Of a stretch of 64,000 nt of DNA, positions 8,302 to 16,741 are shown in pieces (position 1 is the first letter of the stretch; each line of letters starts with the position of its first letter). The position numbers and the translations under genes are program-made. The DNA lies in the NCBI RefSeq assembly GCF_000236805.1, contig NZ_AGFX01000039.1:1-64000 (forward strand), in the 5' to 3' direction. The notes under the pieces are model-generated. The model was not told the origin of the DNA, did no database searches, and saw only the letters and a program-made list of their open reading frames with translations. The stretch comes from Paenibacillus peoriae KCTC 3763. Its GTDB lineage: Bacteria; Bacillota; Bacilli; Paenibacillales; Paenibacillaceae.

Positions 8302-9852
8302 TCAAAATAGCAAACTACGATCATAAAATTTCAGACTCTTCACAGATTGAATTAATTGAACAGCCCCATATAAACTATCTGGCGCATCATCATATTGGCA
8401 GTTTCGGTTATAATCCTTTATCTGGTTATTATATCGAATATTCGCTGCATTGAACAGAATATGACCCTTCTTCACTTCCGGCTCCAAGCTAATAATACGT
8501 TCATGCTTCTGTCCCTTGGAATGCACACTTTCTACGGGTGTATGTATCTTCGCCTTGCATAACTCTTCTTCAAACTTTTGCTTCATATAACTTTGTGCCT
8601 GATTAACCTCAAAACCAAGCTTATCTACAGGATAAAGCTTTATTTTTTCAATAGCCACTTGAAATAAATCATCCGGCAACAGTTTATAGATATTGCCATC
8701 GATCACATACATCTGCTTTGTTTTGCGATGCTGTCCAATAATCGAAATGGCCGAATAGTCATTCTTCTTTCCGGCTTTAATCGCTGGATCAATATACATC
8801 GCCATTTCCATATCCTCAAACTCAGGCAACCTATCCCAATACATGAGATTCTGAAATATGTACTCATCGGTCGAGCGCGGATCATTTTGTAGCTCTTTAT
8901 AGAAACTCTTTTCACCCATCGCTTGCTTTTTGCACATCAAATAATAATAGTCCAAATACTCGCTCCACAGGATTTCCGTTCCCTTTAGCATTTCCTCCTC
9001 ATGAGCTATAAAAAAAGATAAGGCAGTATTGATCCTATCCTCGTCTTGTAGATTATTATATTGTCGCTCCCACTCTGACCATAGATCATCACGCTCTGAA
9101 AATTGAAGCACGGCTGCTTTACGGACACTTCGCACACCTGGTATTTTACCTTTGAGCAGATCAGCCATGATGTCTTCTTCATTCAAGATGGTTCCACAGA
9201 TTAGAATATTCGTATCCCTTGTGCCAATAGGTAGAATGACATCTGTAAATGTATTTTTAATCTGTTCTCGTTTTGCTTCAGATCGAGCCGTATCCTCTTT
9301 GAGCAAATCATCCATCAATACCAGCGTAGGACGATGATGCTTGTAATGGATACCTCTCAAGCTACCGTCGATGCCACGAATCATAATGCAAGAATCTAGT
9401 CCACCTTTACTCTTCAGCCATATTTCATTGTTGTTCCAACGGCTCCCTTTACGAATCCCAAAATCCTCAATCAACATCGTATTCGTTTCTAGCTCATCTT
9501 TGATCATATCGAGGAACGGCAATGCAATCTGCTCTGTGGCAGATATAATCAATGTAAACTGAGATTTATCATATAAAGTCGCATACAGCGGAAATAAAAA
9601 AGAACTGATCGTTGACTTTCCATGCTCCCTTGGGAGTCCGAAAGCTGTAATCAGTCCTGTATTCGCAAGCATATGTCTTAATTCCGAAAATAACTCTTTG
9701 TGAAACTGTCCAAACGCTCGATCAAAGTATTTAGGAAAATAGGCTAAAGCGAAAAATTCGATGTCCATCTCACCGATAAGCTTTCTTAGTTCGGAGAAGC
9801 TGAATGTCTCGATCAATTGTTTCATTTTCGGTGGTCTAAAATGCTTCTCCAT
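8302..9852 (-). CDS. Terminase large subunit (DNA packaging ATPase-nuclease)
   Basis: This is the motor that cuts concatemeric DNA and pumps it into the capsid through the portal. A Walker A-like 'GLPREHGKST' lies at 72-81, the Walker B 'LVLMDD' at 177-182, and the C-terminal RNase H-like nuclease starts near 'AMYIDPAIKAGKKNDYSAI' in outline, whose Asp is the expected metal ligand. The annotated ATG at 9852 lacks a ribosome binding site. A good AAAGGAG lies about 70 bases upstream and the frame is open to it, but the only start there would be an ATT at 9906. With 516 residues it is close to full length. Confidence 0.88.
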   Translation of the reverse strand: MEKHFRPPKMKQLIETFSFSELRKLIGEMDIEFFALAYFPKYFDRAFGQFHKELFSELRHMLANTGLITAFGLPREHGKSTISSFLFPLYATLYDKSQFTLIISATEQIALPFLDMIKDELETNTMLIEDFGIRKGSRWNNNEIWLKSKGGLDSCIMIRGIDGSLRGIHYKHHRPTLVLMDDLLKEDTARSEAKREQIKNTFTDVILPIGTRDTNILICGTILNEEDIMADLLKGKIPGVRSVRKAAVLQFSERDDLWSEWERQYNNLQDEDRINTALSFFIAHEEEMLKGTEILWSEYLDYYYLMCKKQAMGEKSFYKELQNDPRSTDEYIFQNLMYWDRLPEFEDMEMAMYIDPAIKAGKKNDYSAISIIGQHRKTKQMYVIDGNIYKLLPDDLFQVAIEKIKLYPVDKLGFEVNQAQSYMKQKFEEELCKAKIHTPVESVHSKGQKHERIISLEPEVKKGHILFNAANIRYNNQIKDYNRNCQYDDAPDSLYGAVQLIQSVKSLKFYDRSLLF

Positions 9853-10012
9853 ATACTGCTTAAGTAGCTCAGCTTGGCGTTGTTGTTCTTGGTTTATCGT
9901 TTCAATTGTTGCGGCTCCTTTCTCACATTCACTATAAAATCATCACAAAAATTTCTGCGCCCTTTGCTGGCGGCTCCGTTTATCTACATAGAAGACCCCC
10001 TCCATCCACGAC

Positions 10013-10036
10013 AAAAAGAGTGGCTTCTCACCACTC
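10013..10036 (-). terminator. Intrinsic terminator overlapping the recombinase stop
   Basis: GAGTGG and CCACTC (10018-10023, 10031-10036) form a stem with the TGA stop codon of the tyrosine recombinase in its loop, followed leftward by TTTTT. Confidence 0.75.
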
Positions 10037-10873
10037 GATATTTGCCAAAGCTTCAGCCATATCCTGCTGTGTTGTTAGGGTATAAATATTGGTTGTGGCT
10101 ACGTGATCATGTCCAAGGATTTGCTGAATGGTCGTCAATGGAGTCGTTTTGACCAGCTTATAGCCAAGCGTATGTCTCAGCATATGGGGCGTGACCTTTA
10201 CGTTGACCCGATCTCCATATTTGTTCAGGATCAGGTTAATCGCATTTCGCTCCAAAGACCCTCGCTGGCCAATACATAGATATTCTGATTCACTGTGTGG
10301 TCTGACTTCAAGATACCGAGTAATAGCTTTTCGTACATCCTTATTTAATGGAATGGTGCGGAAGGAGTTTCCTTTGCCGAATACCTTCAATAAACCTTTA
10401 CGTTCACTGATTTCAATATCTTTCAGCTTAATACCAACCAATTCGCTTACTCGTATCCCTGTACCCAGCAGCAATTCAATCATGCAGATATGCATTCGAT
10501 TGCCCATACGGTGAATTTCATTTCGCAGCTTCCACAAATCCTTTTCCGCTAACCCTTTGTATTGGTGAACAACCTTGTTTCTAACCGCTTCGATATGTAT
10601 ATCTTCCTTAATATAGCCTTGTTGGTGCATCCACTGTGCAAATACGTTGATACTGGCAATCTTACGGTTAATGGTCAGTATTGCTTGATTGGTGCTTTGC
10701 AAATACTTCTTGTATTCCACGCCATCCAATTCAATCCACTTGTCCAGTCCATATTCCGTCTTGCCCCGATACCAGGTTATAAACTGCAATACGTCCCTAG
10801 TATAGCAGGAAACCGTATTTTCACTCCGATCCTTGCTCCGTAAATATGCTTCAAACCCTTGAATATACTTCAT
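10028..10873 (-). CDS. Tyrosine recombinase/integrase (XerC/D-like)
   Basis: This 281-residue site-specific recombinase has a SAM-like N-terminal core-binding domain (about 1-95) and a complete catalytic domain: Arg in 'GTGIRVSEL', Lys in 'VFGKGNSFRTIP', 'HMLRH', 'LGHD' and the nucleophile Tyr in 'TNIYT'. The ATG follows a G-rich site. Its place between the small and large terminase genes is unusual, since integrases normally sit at a prophage end. It may be a passenger element, a resolvase for multimers of the element, or the original integrase left in place after rearrangement. Confidence 0.88.
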   Translation of the reverse strand: MKYIQGFEAYLRSKDRSENTVSCYTRDVLQFITWYRGKTEYGLDKWIELDGVEYKKYLQSTNQAILTINRKIASINVFAQWMHQQGYIKEDIHIEAVRNKVVHQYKGLAEKDLWKLRNEIHRMGNRMHICMIELLLGTGIRVSELVGIKLKDIEISERKGLLKVFGKGNSFRTIPLNKDVRKAITRYLEVRPHSESEYLCIGQRGSLERNAINLILNKYGDRVNVKVTPHMLRHTLGYKLVKTTPLTTIQQILGHDHVATTNIYTLTTQQDMAEALANIEW

Positions 10874-11031
10874 TTTCCCCCCACCCTTCGCTTGTGTGTC
10901 ACATCATACCGTTGATGTGGGGGAAAGTCCACTCCATACATAACTTATCTTATGCACTTAGTTTGGGCAATTTTGGGGCTAATTCAGGGCTAAAACTGGC
11001 GTTTATCTATACAGATACTGACGGCATAACG

Positions 11032-11775
11032 TTATAGCTGTGAATCATCCGGCTCCACATATCCTTCCTCCATCTCGACCGATTCCTCGATAGCCTCATA
11101 GTCGGCATCCACTACATCCGCTTCGATCATATCCAAAAATAGCTGCTTCCGTTCTTGTTCCAATGCCTTCGTATTCACCACCAACTCACGCCGATCATTC
11201 CATTCGTTAGGTGCACGGTTCTTTAAATAGAAGATCATCGCTGTCGGATTGGGAGGCTGATATCGTTTCACTTTCTCAATGCGCGTCTTCTTTTTTCCAT
11301 TTTTGTCCTCTTCAATAATCGTTTTTATTTCTTCATATTCATACCCTGTAGCAGCTTTCAAAAGTGAATTTTCTACGTGTGAGATAGGGACAGATCTGCT
11401 CCATTTGACTAGTTCAGCCAGCATCGGATGTTTATCAATATACTCGTACCAAGTCGTTTTACCTATATCGAGTTTCCTAATAATATCCTCCGCGTTCATG
11501 CCTTCTTCGAACCATTGCTGAATCTCCGCTAACCGAGGATATACATGTGTCTCCCACTTGGTTGGACGTTCCAATGCTTCAGCAAATTTGGGATGCTTCC
11601 TTCTATAATCGCCTAACGTCCAAATATGAATATTCAGTCGTTTTGCTATCTCCTCATCTGTTGCCCCTTCACGTACCCAAACGGGAATATCCCTGAGCCT
11701 TGGCACAACAAATTGATCATACTTGGTCAGTATCTTAGGTTTGTTCCTTTTTGGATTATTACTATTTTTGCTCAT
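11032..11775 (-). CDS. Terminase small subunit (phage packaging-site recognition)
   Basis: This 247-residue protein is preceded by GGAGGTG at ideal spacing. It has two consecutive homeodomain-like helix-turn-helix units ('GATDEEIAKRLNIHIWTLGDYRR' and 'GMNAEDIIRKLDIGKTTWYEYI' in outline), a pattern of phBC6A51-type small terminases that bind the pac/cos site. A Lys-rich middle and an acidic C-terminus follow. It lies upstream of the large terminase, with the recombinase inserted between them. Confidence 0.75.
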   Translation of the reverse strand: MSKNSNNPKRNKPKILTKYDQFVVPRLRDIPVWVREGATDEEIAKRLNIHIWTLGDYRRKHPKFAEALERPTKWETHVYPRLAEIQQWFEEGMNAEDIIRKLDIGKTTWYEYIDKHPMLAELVKWSRSVPISHVENSLLKAATGYEYEEIKTIIEEDKNGKKKTRIEKVKRYQPPNPTAMIFYLKNRAPNEWNDRRELVVNTKALEQERKQLFLDMIEADVVDADYEAIEESVEMEEGYVEPDDSQL

Positions 11776-11911
11776 TTTATGCTCACCTCCAAAAAAAGAA
11801 GCCCGTGCAAAATTACACAGACCTGTTTACAAAATTACCGGAAGAGAGCAAGAAAATTTCTCTTCACTAAATATTCAAAAAACGTTGTAAAATTCATTAA
11901 TATCTTTGTAC

Positions 11912-12427
11912 TTAAACTGTTGGTCTAATCCTAATTTTCTTCCTTAATTCGAAATCCTGAAGAGGACTATCTATACTAATATATAAAGGATGACGAGGGT
12001 CACCATTAGCTAAAATTGCTAAACATTTTAACTTGTAATTTCCAAGTAATGAGATTAACTCCTTATCTTGATTTCTCTTATGAGTTTTTCCATTAGACCT
12101 CCAAGCCGCTACAACCAAATCTGCTCGTTTCAATGCTTCACCAATGTAGTTCAAATTTTCTGCTCCTATTGCAATTTCCTTCTCTAATTTTTTCAAATCT
12201 GAAGGATTCGTTGCTCTATAAGCAAAAAGATTTACTACTTCAAAAGAGCCATATCCCCATTTTTTTGTAAATCTAATACATGCCTTAATAGTTGGATCAT
12301 CATCTTGGTGATCAGCTGTACTTGGATTAAGCATAATCCACAAGGCACTTGCTTTATCCTCATCCCATTCCCTTCGTAGTAAATATCTATACTGTTCTGT
12401 AGAGTCAAGTTCAGCAGTCTTTTTCAT
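11912..12427 (-). CDS. DUF1643 family protein
   Basis: This 171-residue protein has the DUF1643 features: an N-terminal 'YRYLLRREWDE', 'WIMLNPSTAD', 'DDPTIKACIRFTKKWGYG', 'VVNLFAYRAT' and 'ADLVVAAWRSNG'. The family is widespread in phages, plasmids and bacterial genomes and its biochemical role is not known to me. The strong site GGGGAGG precedes ATG 12427. It is AT-rich and has 137 bases without a gene downstream and 139 upstream, so it is probably its own unit within the element. Confidence 0.8.
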   Translation of the reverse strand: MKKTAELDSTEQYRYLLRREWDEDKASALWIMLNPSTADHQDDDPTIKACIRFTKKWGYGSFEVVNLFAYRATNPSDLKKLEKEIAIGAENLNYIGEALKRADLVVAAWRSNGKTHKRNQDKELISLLGNYKLKCLAILANGDPRHPLYISIDSPLQDFELRKKIRIRPTV

Positions 12428-12566
12428 ATTATTTCCTCCCCGCTATTTATATCTCAATTATAAGCAGGAGGGAACAAGATTACGATCCTCGAAGAAACGG
12501 ATTGATGGAGATTAGGAACAACATTTGCTATGAAGACTATAGGGAGATATCATGAAATCTTAGTTT

Positions 12567-13802
12567 TCAAGGCTGGATGATTTCTTGGTAGCTATATTGC
12601 TTACCATCCCGAATCAAATATACATCGCTATCGCTACCAACGTGGGCAATATATCGCTGCACGATCACATCTACATACTTAGGATCAAGCTCACTCGTAT
12701 AACAAATCCGATCCGTTTCCTCGCAAGCAATCAACGTCGAACCTGAACCGCCAAATGGATCAAATACAATATCACCAAGCTTACTGGAATTTTTAATCGG
12801 GTAGCTAATTAAGGGAATCGGCTTCATCGTGGGATGATATTCATTCCGGAAAGGGCGATCAAATTGCCATAATGTCGTTTGCTTACGGTCACTATTCCAG
12901 TAGTGTCCACTTGTTGGCTTCCAACCGTACAATACAGGTTCGTGCATCCAGTGATAATCTTGTCTACCCATTACCATTGCTTGCTTTGCCCATATGCAGC
13001 ATTGTGCCAGTTTGAATCCGGCTTCGATAAAAGCCTTTCTAAAATTCAAACCTTCACTATCTGCGTGAAACACATAAATACTTGCTCCGTCATCTGCTAC
13101 TTCAAACATTTGAGTATAGGCAGCCAATAGGAAATCATAAAACTTGTGATTGTCCATTTTATCATTTTCAATCTTCAATGCATCCTTCGTTTTACCTGTA
13201 TAATTCACATTGTATGGTGGATCAGTTACAATGAGCTGAGCCTTCTTCCCATTCATCAATGTTGCGATATCCTGTGGATTCGTCGAGTCTCCGCAAATGA
13301 GCCTATGCTTACCAAGTAGCCAAATGTCACCTTTACGAGTGATCGGATGCACAGGTAATGCTTCTTCTACATTAAAATCATCTTCATCTACTGTATCTTC
13401 GTGCAATGTATCCAGCAATTTCTCCGCTTCAGACCAATCAAAGCCAGTTAGCTCAATATTATATTCTGCTTCTTTTAACTCATCTAATAATGTAGCCAGT
13501 GCGTCAAAGTCCCACTCCCCTGTAATTTTATTGAGCGCTATGTTCAGAGCTTTCTCTTTCGACTTATTCACATCCACTATGACACAATCGACTTCATCGT
13601 AACCGAGTGCCTTCAACACTTTGGCACGTTGGTGGCCTCCTACAATGGTATAATCACTATTACAAATAATCGGTTCACAATAACCGAATTCCATTACACT
13701 ATTCCTGATCTTTTCAAACTCTGGATCACCCGCTTTTAAATCCTTCCTTGGATTATATTCGGCATGTACCAGTTGATCGATCTTCAATTTCAGCCACTTC
13801 AT
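12567..13802 (-). CDS. ParB-like domain fused to N4/N6 DNA methyltransferase
   Basis: This 411-residue protein methylates an exocyclic amino group of adenine or cytosine in DNA. Residues 1-90 form a ParB/sulfiredoxin-like domain ('VHAEYNPRKDLK', 'VGGHQRAKVLKALG'). The methyltransferase follows, with the catalytic 'DPPY' at 194-197 before the SAM-binding 'FDPFGGSGS' at 347-355, the motif order of beta-class enzymes. Such fusions are common in phages and conjugative elements, where they modify the element's own DNA. No cognate restriction gene is adjacent. Its recognition sequence cannot be read from the sequence. Confidence 0.88.
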   Translation of the reverse strand: MKWLKLKIDQLVHAEYNPRKDLKAGDPEFEKIRNSVMEFGYCEPIICNSDYTIVGGHQRAKVLKALGYDEVDCVIVDVNKSKEKALNIALNKITGEWDFDALATLLDELKEAEYNIELTGFDWSEAEKLLDTLHEDTVDEDDFNVEEALPVHPITRKGDIWLLGKHRLICGDSTNPQDIATLMNGKKAQLIVTDPPYNVNYTGKTKDALKIENDKMDNHKFYDFLLAAYTQMFEVADDGASIYVFHADSEGLNFRKAFIEAGFKLAQCCIWAKQAMVMGRQDYHWMHEPVLYGWKPTSGHYWNSDRKQTTLWQFDRPFRNEYHPTMKPIPLISYPIKNSSKLGDIVFDPFGGSGSTLIACEETDRICYTSELDPKYVDVIVQRYIAHVGSDSDVYLIRDGKQYSYQEIIQP

Positions 13803-13839
13803 TTATAAAATTTGCTCCTTTATGTCTATAGCCTTCTCA

Positions 13840-14028
13840 TTATTTCTGGCGTTTTTTATGTACGGATTTAACGTTTCTACGTTTACGAATTTGATTTCCA
13901 ATCCACTTGATCCCCCTTTCTACCTTCATTTTTAAAAAGACTGCGACCCAAATCCATGTGTAAAACACACCAACCACAGTAACAAATTGTAATATTTCTA
14001 TGATTATTGCTTGTAACATTAATAACAA
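13840..14028 (-). CDS. Small membrane protein, basic tail
   Basis: The TTG at 14028 lies eight bases after GAGAGGAG and encodes 62 residues. One strongly hydrophobic segment (about 4-32) is followed by a very basic cytoplasmic tail rich in Lys/Arg. This could be a phage membrane or holin-like protein, but no family is recognised and there is no endolysin nearby. It sits directly below a terminator-like hairpin in its leader and 37 bases upstream of the methyltransferase fusion gene. Confidence 0.5.
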   Translation of the reverse strand: MLLMLQAIIIEILQFVTVVGVFYTWIWVAVFLKMKVERGIKWIGNQIRKRRNVKSVHKKRQK

Positions 14029-14051
14029 TCTTGTTGCTCCTCTCCAAAATG

Positions 14052-14083
14052 AAAAAGGAACCCTAGCTCATAGCCAGAGTTCC
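14052..14083 (-). terminator. Terminator-like hairpin in a leader (possible attenuator)
   Basis: Leftward, GGAAC and GTTCC (14057-14083) close an imperfect stem and are followed by TTTTT. It lies only about 10 bases ahead of the GAGAGGAG site of the small membrane-protein gene, leaving no room for a promoter between, so it is better placed as an attenuator than as a simple end signal. Confidence 0.55.
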
Positions 14084-14116
14084 CGTGTATAATATGTACT
14101 TTTAAATTTTCAACAT

Positions 14117-14132
14117 TGTGTCACGTGACACA
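14117..14132. promoter_or_regulatory. parS-like palindrome 1
   Basis: TGTGTCACGTGACACA is a perfect 16-base palindrome. It differs from the chromosomal parS consensus TGTTTCACGTGAAACA at two symmetric positions only. The 14-base core recurs at 16725-16738 next to the parB-like gene. Confidence 0.6.
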
Positions 14133-14337
14133 TCTCAAACTTTGTAAGCTTAAGCAACCAATTGGTGTGGTTTAAAATTTTGCGAATACCAATCCATATT
14201 CAACAAGATAAAATTGAATATGTAAATCGAAAATTTTAAAATAAGCAGCCTGACTACAAATGAATAGATGTCTTGAATATGAGGTAAACACCATTTCTCC
14301 ATTTCATTCTTTCTAAGTTTAGGCTATATTAATGGAC

Positions 14338-14375
14338 TGACCCTAGTTTCCCCTATATATAGAAAAGTAGGGTCA
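14338..14375. repeat. Inverted repeat
   Basis: TGACCCTA (14338-14345) and TAGGGTCA (14368-14375) are perfect complements separated by 22 bases that contain the AT-rich stretch TATATATAG. It may be a cruciform, an RNA hairpin or a protein site. Confidence 0.6.
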
Positions 14376-14694
14376 CGTCAATCTATCATGTTCAAAAAAT
14401 AAATTGAAGACAGCCAACGTTGTTGGATGGCTACGGAAAGAAATAATTTGTTTACAAATTTTTGTTGACGGCTTCTTTTGATCTTTACATCTGTACCAAC
14501 TTAAGGGGAAACTCTATCACCATCTCGATAAAAACCACTTCGCTACGCTTCGTAAACGGTATTCATCGACCTGCCGCCGTTTCCCCTCTTGCCTACGGCA
14601 ATTCACCCTTTTGCGGCTCAATTTTGGTTTGTCTCATTTTTTTGCTTTTTTACATTTCATAAAACTGTTGATTTCATTGACTTATCTATCATCT

Positions 14695-14751
14695 GGACAG
14701 CAAATCATGGATACATGTATATATATAGCATTACTCCACAATTTGCTGTCC
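14695..14751. repeat. 11-base inverted repeat around an AT-rich core
   Basis: GGACAGCAAAT (14695-14705) and ATTTGCTGTCC (14741-14751) are perfect complements enclosing 35 bases with an alternating TA stretch. There is no U-tract after it in either direction, so it is not a terminator. It lies 80 bases past the helicase stop. Confidence 0.7.
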
Positions 14752-14833
14752 AAGATTAAAAAAATCCTTATATGTACTACCTTTTTGGCATTATCGAAAA
14801 TGAGAAAAACTTAATTTTTTTTGTTACAACCGA

Positions 14834-16426
14834 CTATCCACTAAATTTGCTAACTAACCAATATCGCTTCCCTTTATGGGGATTGTTGCTTCCATCTTCT
14901 AACTTTTTTCGGTTATCTGGAAAACTACCAATCGCATATTTTAATTGATTCGATTGGAGGTAGATTTGTAATTGGCTAATATCCTTTTGTAATCTACCTC
15001 GATAATCCTTGATATCAAATTTTTCAATGACTTGTTTCTGACCCTCTTTGTATATTCTTTTACCTACTATTGTTTCTAAATAGCTACATAATTCTTCTTG
15101 TTCAAATATCTTCTCAATCAACGTGATTTTATTTTTATGTAATAAGTTCGAAATGTACATCATATAGGCATCGCTTTCCTTTTTCCCTCCAGTTTCTTCC
15201 CTGAAATTGTTGGTTTCTCTGTTCTGGTCCAGCATTGCTTTAATCCGATCTCTCGTAGCTACAGCTTGAAGATATTTAACTCTAGAAACTGTCTTCTTCG
15301 ATATATATTTGCCCTCACTCGAAACATTATTCTTAATGATGTAATTGGACTTCCTCGAAAATTTACCCACTAGCTTTTTCCATTCTTCAACTCCACCATG
15401 AATAAAAGCGTCTGCTTCATCCAGTTTCATCTGGACTGAATTCAAGTAATTATTCAAATTTCGATTGTTTCGATTCAGCAACACCACATGAACCTTATCC
15501 TGATCATTCTTGAATCTCTTTCGCCCAATACACTGTAGCATTGTATCCACATCATGTATATCGCACACAATTAATTTAATTTGCTCATCCTTCAAATCAA
15601 AACCATTATCAAGCACAGTTGTGGTGAATAGATATTTACAGTCAAACCTATTTTGCTTGACCATGGACTCCACTTGATCATCATCTACATGTTTGAGATA
15701 CTTTCTGTTTTTGCTGCTTTTACTGCATACGAATAGTGAATCGTCATACTTCACATGAAGCTCAAAAGCCTTTTGGATCGTGTCTGCAAAATATATAATT
15801 TTATCGTTAGCTTTATTGAATTTGCGCTTAATCCATTTTTCTACTGCATAAAAGTCTGTATAAAAGGATAACGATGCAATCTGATTGAATTTTATTGGAA
15901 TGGAGTACATCCATATTTTATTACCTTTTTGTTTGAGCTTACGTCTATATTGATCCTTGATGTAAGAGAATAACACATGACCTGTTGCAGACATAAAAAT
16001 CCTGATCTGTGACTGTAAATTAAGGATGGCTTGAAGGGAATCATCCGAATTATCATTGAATCCACTGTCCGTAGTAAAGTAATGCGACTCATCACACACA
16101 ATATATTTATATGGAGAAAAATCGTACTCCTCATCATTGTTTAGCTGTTTCTCAATCGTTTGATATAATTCCACTTTGATTCTTGAAAATAATGAATTGT
16201 CGATAGCTTCCTTATTCTGATCGTACAGGTTCTTTCGATTGACCAATAAAAGTATGTTCACGTTTTGCTGATCTGCTAATTGTTCCAGCTTGTTTCGAAT
16301 AAAATAGGATTTACCCGATGCCGTCCCACTACTAATTAAAACGATATCTCCATTTTTCCATTCAACCTCCTCCCCGTTTATCATCTCAGTTACATTTTGC
16401 TTTGGCTTATAATCATCAATTCTCAT
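14834..16426 (-). CDS. SF2 DEAD/DEAH-type helicase, probable element replication protein
   Basis: This 530-residue ATP-dependent nucleic-acid translocase has Walker A 'GTASGKS' (about 34-40), a DEAH-like 'DESH' box (about 112-115), 'SATG' (about 146-149), the 'TTVLDNGFDLKD' segment before motif V/VI, and 'QCIGRKR' (about 298-304). The C-terminal 200 residues are unrelated to known helicase parts and may hold specificity. ATG 16426 follows GAGGAG; the TTG one codon earlier is less likely. It lies between two CACGTG palindromes and downstream of the ParB-like gene, which suggests a role in replication or initiation of the element. No polymerase or primase is visible. Confidence 0.82.
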   Translation of the reverse strand: MRIDDYKPKQNVTEMINGEEVEWKNGDIVLISSGTASGKSYFIRNKLEQLADQQNVNILLLVNRKNLYDQNKEAIDNSLFSRIKVELYQTIEKQLNNDEEYDFSPYKYIVCDESHYFTTDSGFNDNSDDSLQAILNLQSQIRIFMSATGHVLFSYIKDQYRRKLKQKGNKIWMYSIPIKFNQIASLSFYTDFYAVEKWIKRKFNKANDKIIYFADTIQKAFELHVKYDDSLFVCSKSSKNRKYLKHVDDDQVESMVKQNRFDCKYLFTTTVLDNGFDLKDEQIKLIVCDIHDVDTMLQCIGRKRFKNDQDKVHVVLLNRNNRNLNNYLNSVQMKLDEADAFIHGGVEEWKKLVGKFSRKSNYIIKNNVSSEGKYISKKTVSRVKYLQAVATRDRIKAMLDQNRETNNFREETGGKKESDAYMMYISNLLHKNKITLIEKIFEQEELCSYLETIVGKRIYKEGQKQVIEKFDIKDYRGRLQKDISQLQIYLQSNQLKYAIGSFPDNRKKLEDGSNNPHKGKRYWLVSKFSG

Positions 16427-16461
16427 CAAATGCTCCTCACATCATTTCTAACATTTACATT

Positions 16462-16632
16462 TTAATGATTTGTTGCTTCCCATTCATCAATGGCTACAGA
16501 CAGTTCTTGCGTTTTCAAATACATGGAAAACAAAACATTCGTCTTATAGTGTCGTGCCTTCGTTATAAACGAGAACCCCTTACTCGTCAGATAATTAAAC
16601 AAATGAATATCATAACAATAAAAGTAGCTCAT
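16462..16632 (-). CDS. DUF5659-like small protein (56 residues)
   Basis: This reading frame of 57 codons runs from ATG 16632, eight bases after AGGAG, to TAA at 16462. The product opens with 'MSYFYCYDIHLFNYLTSKGF' and has 'YKTNVLFSMYLKTQELSVAIDEW' in outline: aromatic N-terminus, then 'T-N-x-x-x-x-x-[FY]'. This is the layout of DUF5659 proteins, common in Firmicutes phages. Function unknown. It sits between the ParB-like gene and the helicase gene and would be co-transcribed with them. Confidence 0.7.
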   Translation of the reverse strand: MSYFYCYDIHLFNYLTSKGFSFITKARHYKTNVLFSMYLKTQELSVAIDEWEATNH

Positions 16633-16676
16633 TCAGATTCACTCCTGTCATTGTGGAATTGCACCCATATAACAGG

Positions 16677-16717
16677 TGTCACCCAAGCGCCAGTGTTAAC
16701 AGGCGCCTATGATGACA
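16677..16717. promoter_or_regulatory. Compound palindromic site, copy A
   Basis: The site has nested dyad symmetry: outer TGTCA/TGACA, then GCGCC/GGCGC, around a central GTTAAC. It shares TGTCACCCAAGCGCC-GTGTTAACAGGCGC (one variable base) with 17937-17978. Copies lie just upstream of the DUF5659-like gene and just upstream of the parB-like gene, as operators or partition sites would. Confidence 0.65.
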
Positions 16718-16724
16718 GAATAAT

Positions 16725-16738
16725 GTGTCACGTGACAC
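16725..16738. promoter_or_regulatory. parS-like palindrome 2
   Basis: GTGTCACGTGACAC is a perfect palindrome three bases beyond the parB-like stop codon, identical over 14 bases to the core of the site at 14117-14132. Confidence 0.6.
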
Positions 16739-16741
16739 CAT

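Larger units (their letters stand above)
14029..14833 (-). other. 800-base gene-free structured region (possible leader, origin or ncRNA)
   Basis: No convincing gene is present on either strand; the open frames here have neither ribosome binding site nor protein-like composition. The region holds a terminator-like hairpin (14052-14083), a CACGTG palindrome (14117-14132), inverted repeats with outer arms at 14338/14368 and 14695/14741, and a G+C-richer block around 14520-14620 that contains the short palindrome CTTCGCTACGCTTCG. It could be a replication/partition locus, a long leader for the downstream genes, or a large phage ncRNA; the sequence alone does not decide. Confidence 0.5.

Noticed and set aside
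14462-14814. Two overlapping open frames in the 800-base gap
   Set aside because: They lack ribosome binding sites, overlap each other in different frames, and give hydrophobic, repetitive products over sequence with inverted repeats.
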